From: a virus
Reading direction: 5' to 3' (one strand)
IMG/VR virus record: IMGVR_UViG_3300043446_000798
Span: 1 to 35,998 of that record
Length of the DNA stretch: 35,998 nt
Shown piece by piece: positions 8,162 through 12,004 of this stretch; the first letter of the stretch is position 1; each line of letters begins with the position of its first letter. Made by a program: the position numbers and the translations under genes. The notes under the pieces were generated by a model that ran no database searches, had not been told where the DNA came from, and saw nothing but the letters and a program-made list of their open reading frames with translations.

Positions 8162-8464
8162 TTATCCATCAACGATGTCCTTGATCTCCGGCTGGCCGAT
8201 GCCGGTAATGGTGATGTTGATGGCGCTGCGCTGGGCGGCGGTCTTCTCAAACAGGCTCGCTGGCAGTGCGCGGTCCATACACATCTTTAAGGCGGCCATC
8301 TGGCCTGGGTGGCCGTCGTCTAACGCGATCGTAATGACCTTCTGCACGACGTCGGCACCCTTGCCCTCAATGAGCATCTGCTTCAACTCTTTGATGCGCT
8401 GCGTGTCAGTCTTTGGCAGCGTGGCTGGCGGCACGTACGGTGGGTCTTTAATCGGGGCTGGCAT
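8162..8464 (-). CDS. Putative terminase small subunit
   Basis: A 100-residue protein that would recognise the packaging site and bring DNA to TerL. It has a Pro-rich N-terminus (PAPIKDPPYVPPATLP), a helical middle (RIKELKQMLIEGKGADVVQK, ALDDGHPGQMAALKMCMDR) and a beta-like tail (INITITGIGQPEI). This pattern, DVV.KV...AL.D.HPGQ.AALK...DR.LP.S.FEK, recurs in small proteins just before terL in many podoviruses. No helix-turn-helix is obvious. It is the first gene of the late block, preceded by the 400-base control region. Its ATG at 8464 has a short AGGA ribosome site. The TerS role rests on position and size. Confidence 0.6.
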   Translation of the reverse strand: MPAPIKDPPYVPPATLPKTDTQRIKELKQMLIEGKGADVVQKVITIALDDGHPGQMAALKMCMDRALPASLFEKTAAQRSAINITITGIGQPEIKDIVDG

Positions 8465-8619
8465 AGCTTTTTTCCTAGAGTGGAAGCTGTTAGCGCGATT
8501 GTAGCGGCTTTTTTACCGCGCGGGGAGGGCAAAGGGCCGTTTTTCCGTTTTCCTTTTTTTCAGAGGGTTGGAGGCTGCCGCAAATATTACACAGAGCTGG
8601 ACCCCCCTCCCCCCCCTAT

Positions 8620-8651
8620 GTTGTCAACCTGATAATTATCAAGCTGGCAAC
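8620..8651. promoter_or_regulatory. 32-bp interrupted dyad (operator candidate)
   Basis: The centre is a perfect 12-bp palindrome TGATAATTATCA (8630-8641). Symmetry continues outward to GTTG (8620-8623) against CAAC (8648-8651): 13 of 16 position pairs are complementary. The size of three helical turns suits a dimer or tetramer of a DNA-binding protein. It lies between the RHH-like gene and TerS. Confidence 0.55.
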
Positions 8652-8652
8652 C

Positions 8653-8787
8653 GATAGCGACCGGCTATCAGCCGCATTTTACATAACGCACGTTATATTG
8701 CAGGCGATCGCATGCCGATAGCTGGCGGCTATGAGCGGGAGGGGTTATCTATCGCCAGGCCAGGATTGATAGGGGAAGGCTATCGGC
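8653..8787. repeat. GATAGC/GCTATC box cluster
   Basis: Copies: GATAGC 8653-8658, GCTATC 8664-8669 (together a hairpin with 5-base loop), GATAGC 8717-8722, imperfect GCTAT 8728-8732, GCTATC 8779-8784. Two are part of a longer inverted pair, GCCGATAGC (8714-8722) and GCTATCGGC (8779-8787). The same hexamer recurs downstream in the early genes (three copies within 30 bases near 9970-9996, and CTATCAGCCG shared by 8665 and the end of the first early gene). Confidence 0.5.
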
Positions 8788-8866
8788 TAGTGGAATTGAG
8801 CGGGAGGAAGCGGGGCCTTTTTGAGGGTACCTGACGGCCATTAGACCGGTGCCTAAAAGCCGGCAA

Positions 8867-9082
8867 TTATTGGCCAAAATCTATATATTCGTTTTGCTTA
8901 TCACTTTCGCACGCATCACTATTTTTACTCATATTGACACTTTGCCAATACCAGTCCAATAAATTTTTGAAGCCGGCCGATATATCGCCGGCGCCGGCAT
9001 GCGCCAGAATCGCCGCATCATTATCTGAAATCCGGCGGGAAAAATAACGCGTGCGAATTGATGCGGGACGGCCAGAAGGCAT
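8867..9082 (-). CDS. Small ribbon-helix-helix-like DNA-binding protein (putative regulator)
   Basis: A 71-residue protein. The N-terminus MPSGRPASIRTRYFSRRIS is a basic arm plus beta strand, followed by helix SDNDAAILAHAG, a turn AGDIS, and helix AGFKNLLDWYWQ: the strand-helix-helix order of Arc/CopG-type dimeric repressors. The last 25 residues are polar and acidic. A stop codon just upstream in frame fixes the ATG at 9082 although there is no Shine-Dalgarno. Two tandem iterons (9098-9115) lie right before the start, so it may bind them and control itself. It is the only recognisable DNA-binding regulator in the genome. The fold assignment is by pattern only; a simple hypothetical protein is the alternative. 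Confidence 0.62.
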   Translation of the reverse strand: MPSGRPASIRTRYFSRRISDNDAAILAHAGAGDISAGFKNLLDWYWQSVNMSKNSDACESDKQNEYIDFGQ

Positions 9083-9097
9083 ATTATCAAAAAGCTA

Positions 9098-9367
9098 TGA
9101 GGGCAATGAGGGCAATTTGCCGGCCCATTTTAAATCGCTCCGACCCCCAACGCAAATTCCGAATTTTTGCACCGGCGTGCGGATTCCGGCGTGCGCAGCA
9201 CACGGATTTATTACCTTTATATATATATCTTCAAACAAAATAAAAAACAGATTGCCCTCATTGCCCTCATGCCGCAAAACCCGCATGAATCCTGGCTTTT
9301 ACGAGGGCAATTTGCCCCAAAATTATTGCCCTCATCATTGCCCTCATTGCCCTCATAATTGCCCTCA
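9098..9367. repeat. Iteron array: nine copies of TTGCCCTCA / TGAGGGCAA
   Basis: As TGAGGGCAA: 9098-9106 and 9107-9115 (head to tail). As TTGCCCTCA: 9252-9260 and 9261-9269. CGAGGGCAA (one change) at 9302-9310. TTGCCCTCA at 9326-9334, 9338-9346, 9347-9355 and 9359-9367. Spacings are 9 or 12 bases. The left pair points opposite to the right six, so the array is divergently arranged around the AT-rich centre. One near copy, GGAGGGCAA, is at 8524-8532. Iterons of this size are typical of initiator or repressor binding arrays. Confidence 0.85.
9127..9155 (-). promoter_or_regulatory. Candidate promoter for the RHH-like gene
   Basis: Leftward: TTGCGT (9155-9150), 17-base spacer, TAAAAT (9132-9127). 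The predicted start near 9120 puts the two left iterons at about +5 to +22, a natural repressor position. The -35 match is weak. Confidence 0.35.
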
Positions 9368-9400
9368 AACCGCGTACCGCAAATAAATGCAAAATATTCT

Positions 9401-9428
9401 TTTACATTTACTTGACTTGTGCTATTTT
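9401..9428 (+). promoter_or_regulatory. Candidate early promoter
   Basis: TTTACA (9401-9406), 16-base spacer, TATTTT (9423-9428), 34 bases downstream of the last iteron and upstream of the first early gene. A TTGACT at 9412 is an alternative -35 but has no good -10 at 17 bases. Some promoter must be here because the early operon begins at 9473. Confidence 0.4.
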
Positions 9429-9472
9429 GCAGTCTGCTGTAAAACTTTATTTAACAAAAAGAGGAGCGAAAA

Positions 9473-9715
9473 ATGCAGCCAATATCCTACGAAACCGGCC
9501 GCGATTACGGCGTGCCACAAGTGTTAGAAATTACTTTTCCGGAAATAACTTGCGACGCATTCGACGCGGCATTTATTAGCGCCGACGCGTTTTTTATCGA
9601 CGCAGCGCGAAATATATCGGGCCGCGTCAAGGTATTCGGGAATGACGCTAATGAGAACAGTATTGGCCGCGCAGTATTGGCCGAATACGATGCCGGCCGC
9701 TATCAGCCGGCTTAA
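9473..9715 (+). CDS. First early gene, small acidic protein of unknown function
   Basis: An 80-residue, net acidic protein (about 12 Asp/Glu against 6 Lys/Arg) that I do not recognise. Hydrophobic strand-like stretches (VPQVLEITFPEIT) alternate with Asp/Ala/Phe-rich segments (CDAFDAAFISADAFFIDAA). It has a strong GAGGAG ribosome site seven bases before the ATG and is the first gene behind the iteron region, so it should be made at once after infection. Small acidic first-made phage proteins are often host-takeover or anti-defence factors (DNA mimics, RNA polymerase or nuclease inhibitors). That is an analogy only; nothing specific in this sequence shows it. Confidence 0.78.
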   Translation: MQPISYETGRDYGVPQVLEITFPEITCDAFDAAFISADAFFIDAARNISGRVKVFGNDANENSIGRAVLAEYDAGRYQPA

Positions 9716-9722
9716 CTAAACC

Positions 9723-9740
9723 GGCCGGCGCAAGCCGGCC
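9723..9740 (+). other. GNRA-type hairpin between early genes
   Basis: GGCCGGC - GCAA - GCCGGCC, a perfect 7-bp GC stem closed by a GCAA (GNRA) tetraloop, eight bases after the first early gene. No T-run follows, so it is not an intrinsic terminator. It may stabilise or cut the early mRNA. Confidence 0.55.
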
Positions 9741-9758
9741 ATTATCGGAGAAAAGAAA

Positions 9759-9848
9759 ATGCAGAAACCTACACTCGCAGAAATATGCGGCGCAATCGCC
9801 GGCTTTGCGGCTTTGGCCGTCTTCGTTTTTATGTGCCTTGCTTATTAA
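9759..9848 (+). CDS. Membrane micropeptide, 29 residues
   Basis: A 29-codon ORF starting MQKPTLAEICGAIAG and continuing with a run of Phe, Ala, Leu, Val and Met to Tyr-stop: a short polar head and one transmembrane helix (about residues 9-28). It has a GGAG ribosome site 8-9 bases upstream and sits between the first early gene and the 250-residue protein, with 23 bases to the next ATG. It is too short for most gene callers. Single-span early peptides can act in superinfection exclusion or membrane takeover; the role here is unknown. Confidence 0.55.
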   Translation: MQKPTLAEICGAIAGFAALAVFVFMCLAY

Positions 9849-9871
9849 TCTCACTTTCCAGGGAACCGACC

Positions 9872-10624
9872 ATGCAAAACCCGTTCAAACTCCAGCTCAA
9901 ACGTGAAGGCCTACCCTATCGGCCGATTTTGGGTGAATCCAGCGCCAAAACGATCAAAGGCCAAAAGATCGGCTATCTAACCGCTATCTGCTATCTCGTA
10001 CCGGATGAAAAATTGTGCCCGTTTGCGATAATGGCCGGCTGTTTTGATCCGTGCCTGAAATCCGCCGGTAAAGGGTCGTTTAATAGTGTGCAAGCCGCCA
10101 GAGCCGCTAAAACCGCGTTTTTCCGCGAAAATCAACGTGCATTCATGCTATCCATGGCCGCCGATGTATGGTCGCACGCACGCCGTGCCGAAAAGCTTGG
10201 CCTGATCCCGTTAGTCCGGCCGAATGGCACGTCGGACATTCCATTCGAGAATATTCAGATTGACGGCCGGACTATTTTTCAGATTTTCGCGGACGTGCAA
10301 TTCTACGACTATACAAAACACCCATCGCGCAAATTAGACGGCAAAACGGCCGGTAATTATGATTTGACGTATTCATTCAGCGCGATCACGCCGAAACCGA
10401 TCTCGATCAAGGGTTTGATTAATCCAGCTAACAAGCGCACGGCCGTCGTTTTCCAAAAGCAGAGCGATATACCTTCAGAGTTTCGCGGATGGCCGGTTGT
10501 TGACGGTGATGACACCGATGTGCGACATATTGAACCGGCCGGCGTGGTAGTGGCACTTTATGCCAAGGGCAAAGCAAAACGCGATACCGGCGGCTTTGTT
10601 CAAATTAAGGGGAGGGATTATTAA
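9872..10624 (+). CDS. Conserved phage protein of the 'CFDPCLKSAGKG' family (DUF7227-like)
   Basis: A 250-residue protein; I chose MQNPFKLQL at 9872 because it has an AGGGA ribosome site and the longer frame would overlap the micropeptide. Recognisable family blocks are KIGYLTAICYLVP, a Cys pair GCFDPCLKSAGKGSFNSVQ followed by ARAAKTAFFREN, NGTSDI, FADVQFYDYTK, NYDLTYSFS, VVDGDDTDVRHIEP, and a C-terminal ALYAKGKAK..TGGFVQ. I recall this set from phage proteins grouped as DUF7227, without known function. Conserved Cys, Asp and Tyr residues suggest an enzyme or metal site. It is the largest protein of the early operon, so a takeover or DNA-metabolism role is plausible but unproven. Confidence 0.8.
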   Translation: MQNPFKLQLKREGLPYRPILGESSAKTIKGQKIGYLTAICYLVPDEKLCPFAIMAGCFDPCLKSAGKGSFNSVQAARAAKTAFFRENQRAFMLSMAADVWSHARRAEKLGLIPLVRPNGTSDIPFENIQIDGRTIFQIFADVQFYDYTKHPSRKLDGKTAGNYDLTYSFSAITPKPISIKGLINPANKRTAVVFQKQSDIPSEFRGWPVVDGDDTDVRHIEPAGVVVALYAKGKAKRDTGGFVQIKGRDY

Positions 10625-10900
10625 ATGAAAAATTATTTTTGGTGTGACGGCTCTGGCCGCGTGGAATTCCAAATTACACAAGCGCAAATTGATAGCGTAT
10701 GCAAACCCGGCGCCAATGATGTGGCCGTGACCGCTGAATCAAAACCCGACATTGATCCGGCGCTATTAAAAAGCGTTTTGCGTGAATACGGCGCCTGGGA
10801 TGATGCCGAATTAAATGACCATGCGTCTAATTTGGACCGCGTTTTTTGGGCCGCTTGTTGGGATTGTTTCGAGAGTCCCGAAACTTATCTGGAGGGTTAA
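10625..10900 (+). CDS. Hypothetical early protein
   Basis: A 91-residue acidic protein that starts one base after the previous stop, with GGAGGG ten bases upstream. The first part is beta-like (KNYFWCDGSGRVEFQIT), followed by a helical second half (DPALLKSVLREYGAWDDAELNDH) ending in a Trp/Cys-rich segment (RVFWAACWDCFE). The four Cys do not form a standard finger. I do not recognise the family, but similar proteins with a 'YFWCDG/SG' opening and a W-rich end occur in phage early regions. Tightly packed within the rightward operon, hence co-expressed with the gene before it. Confidence 0.75.
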   Translation: MKNYFWCDGSGRVEFQITQAQIDSVCKPGANDVAVTAESKPDIDPALLKSVLREYGAWDDAELNDHASNLDRVFWAACWDCFESPETYLEG

Positions 10901-10902
10901 TT

Positions 10903-11130
10903 ATGAAAACAATAACCGCAAAATATACCGGTACGTGCGCGGCTACCGGCGCGCGCATATTGGCCGGCGATTTAATCCAATGGTCCAAGGGGCGCACGGT
11001 TTTGCTCGAGCGGCGCCGTACGGCCGTGGATACGATCACGCTCTACGGCGAACACGGCGCGCGCACGTACTACCAGAATGCGCGCGGCCGGTGTATTGAC
11101 GCGCCTTGTTGCGGCTGTTGCACTATTTAA
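10903..11130 (+). CDS. Small Cys-rich (zinc-binding-like) early protein
   Basis: 75 residues from the ATG at 10903, which has a GGAGGG ribosome site directly behind the previous gene. The N-terminal KYTGTCAATGARILAGDLIQ is the pattern of small phage zinc domains ('C..(C/T)G..I..G..I.W'), and the C-terminus is CIDAPCCGCCTI with six Cys in all. The centre (KGRTVLLERRRTAVDT) is basic. A metal-binding, possibly nucleic-acid-binding, role is likely; the exact ligand set is unclear because the first knuckle has only one Cys. It is part of the early operon. Confidence 0.72.
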   Translation: MKTITAKYTGTCAATGARILAGDLIQWSKGRTVLLERRRTAVDTITLYGEHGARTYYQNARGRCIDAPCCGCCTI

Positions 11131-11144
11131 CCAAGGGGAAAACA

Positions 11145-11348
11145 ATGGCAAAACTTAAAACCACGATCCTGCGCGCGCAGGAAACCGCCGAAATTACCGG
11201 CTCGAATGAAAACCTGCTTTGGCAAGCGAGAGACGCGCTATCCGATGCAATCAACAATCCGGAACCCGACGAAGGCCTGACAAGCGCTGAAAAAGCGCTA
11301 CATTTAATCAATACTTACTTAATGGAGTCTGAGCTATGCAAACGATAA
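11145..11348 (+). CDS. Hypothetical early protein, helical
   Basis: 67 residues starting MAKLKTTILRAQETAEITG, chosen because AAGGGGAAAACA lies before this ATG and the upstream extension would run into the preceding gene. It is nearly all helical and polar, with a QARDALSDAIN..PE..EGLTSAEKALHLIN pattern resembling a short helix-turn-helix hairpin of the tetratricopeptide type. There are no motifs of known function. The 3' end overlaps the next ATG by 13 bases, indicating coupled translation. Confidence 0.7.
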   Translation: MAKLKTTILRAQETAEITGSNENLLWQARDALSDAINNPEPDEGLTSAEKALHLINTYLMESELCKR

Positions 11349-11620
11349 AAATTGACGGAACGACCTATAGAGTGAAATTCGATCGCGATCCGGTCGAGCT
11401 AGCCAAAGCGGCGCGCAAAGCCTGGAAACCGAAAAAGCCTAAAGACCTGCGCAAGTTTCCTACATGGACTCCGACAGTGTCGACGGCCGATTACATTCGC
11501 CGGTTTGATGCGCTGAATTTCCTGCAATCGGTGGATTATGACGGCGCCAGTACCGAAAGCGCCGCGCAGTATGACCCGACAATGCCACTATTCGAGGTGA
11601 TCGATGAAAACGCAAATTGA
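11336..11620 (+). CDS. Hypothetical early protein
   Basis: 94 residues. A short beta opening (MQTIKIDGTTYRVKFDRDP) leads into a very basic stretch (KAARKAWKPKKPKDLRKFP) and then a polar, acidic tail ending VIDENAN. The basic middle could contact nucleic acid. GGAG lies 10 bases before the ATG inside the previous gene, and the end overlaps the following gene by 17 bases. I do not recognise it. It is one of the string of unknown small genes expected to act early. Confidence 0.72.
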   Translation: MQTIKIDGTTYRVKFDRDPVELAKAARKAWKPKKPKDLRKFPTWTPTVSTADYIRRFDALNFLQSVDYDGASTESAAQYDPTMPLFEVIDENAN

Positions 11621-11861
11621 CACAAGCGCGCCGTGGTATCCCGCTCACCTCTGGCCCTACACGTACACGCACGGCGACATTGAATTGCTCTGCTTCGTTG
11701 ATTGGGAGCCGGCCGACCGGTCAGTCGGCTGGACCGGCGGCGCCTGGCTGATCCACGCGTACGCCGGCGGCGTGGATGTGGTGGAGCTGCTGAAGGATCA
11801 GATTGTCAAAGATATCGAGCGAGAAGCCGCTGAAGCGCTGCAGGAAGGCCCAACATGTTAG
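11604..11861 (+). CDS. Hypothetical early protein, Trp/Tyr-rich
   Basis: 85 residues with an unusual aromatic N-terminal half (PWYPAHLWPYTYTHGDIELL, then VDWEP and SVGWTGGAWLIHAYAGG) and a helical acidic C-terminus (VVELLKDQIVKDIEREAAEAL). GAGGTGATCG precedes the ATG. The aromatic-rich beta-like part followed by one helix suggests a small folded domain of about 60 residues. No family recognised. It overlaps the preceding gene and the following 19-residue micropeptide, so all three should be translated together. Confidence 0.72.
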   Translation: MKTQIDTSAPWYPAHLWPYTYTHGDIELLCFVDWEPADRSVGWTGGAWLIHAYAGGVDVVELLKDQIVKDIEREAAEALQEGPTC

Positions 11862-11913
11862 CGCTTGTGTTTAAAGTGATTGTCGGACTGTGGGTTCTTG
11901 TGCGACGATTGTA
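11854..11913 (+). CDS. Membrane micropeptide, 19 residues
   Basis: The ORF encodes MLALVFKVIVGLWVLVRRL: a hydrophobic helix with a positive tail. The ATG overlaps the upstream stop (ATGTTAG) and has a good AGGAAGG ribosome site six bases before. It is the last ORF before the operon terminator. Its length is below most gene-calling limits; the ribosome site and the overlap are the support. Confidence 0.42.
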
Positions 11914-11957
11914 GTGCGCGTCATCTCCACGCGCTTGAGTCGCCCGTCAATCCCTCC

Positions 11958-11974
11958 GGCGGGCTTTGCCCGCC
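11958..11974 (+). other. Hairpin that competes with the early terminator
   Basis: GGCGGGC (11958-11964), loop TTT, GCCCGCC (11968-11974). Its 3' arm is the same GCCCGC used as 5' arm of the terminator stem (11968-11973), so the two structures cannot form together: an antiterminator/terminator arrangement. Confidence 0.5.
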
Positions 11975-12000
11975 AGCCTGAAGGCTGAGCGGGCTTTTTT
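11968..12000 (+). terminator. Intrinsic terminator of the early operon
   Basis: Stem GCCCGC (11968-11973) with GCGGGC (11989-11994), an inner AGCC/GGCT stem around TGAA, then TTTTTT (11995-12000). It faces rightward, 55 bases after the last early ORF and 4 bases before the stop of the converging primase-helicase gene. Confidence 0.85.
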
Positions 12001-12004
12001 ACGC

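Larger units (their letters stand above)
8465..8866. promoter_or_regulatory. Noncoding control region with dyads, GATAGC boxes and a C/G tract
   Basis: About 400 bases without a credible gene lie between TerS and the small RHH-like gene. It contains a C6-T-C8 run (8602-8616), a 32-bp interrupted dyad (8620-8651), an inverted GATAGC/GCTATC pair (8653-8669), a perfect 6+6 palindrome ATAACG-CA-CGTTAT (8683-8696), and further GATAGC/GCTATC copies at 8717, 8728 (imperfect) and 8779. Such density of symmetric sites suggests operators, an origin or the packaging start near TerS. No convincing leftward promoter was found in it. Confidence 0.6.
9083..9472. promoter_or_regulatory. Divergent intergenic region with iteron array
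   Basis: 390 bases between the leftward RHH-like gene and the rightward early operon. Open frames that cross it are translations of the repeats and are not credible. It holds nine 9-bp iterons, an AT-rich middle (tatatatatc around 9220, and A-rich 9230-9250), and promoter candidates pointing outward on both sides. It is the best candidate for the replication origin and/or the early operator. Confidence 0.65.

Noticed and set aside
8602-8616. G-quadruplex as a separate feature
   Set aside because: Only two long G-runs (G8 and G6); a quadruplex is possible but not specific enough to list alone, so it is mentioned within the control region.
9098-9367. CRISPR array
   Set aside because: Repeats are 9 bases, partly in opposite orientation, and have no regular unique spacers; no cas genes.
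9051-9386. Rightward 111-codon frame with Cys/His/Pro repeats
   Set aside because: The repetitive CPH pattern is only the translation of the iterons; no ribosome site and no protein-like composition.
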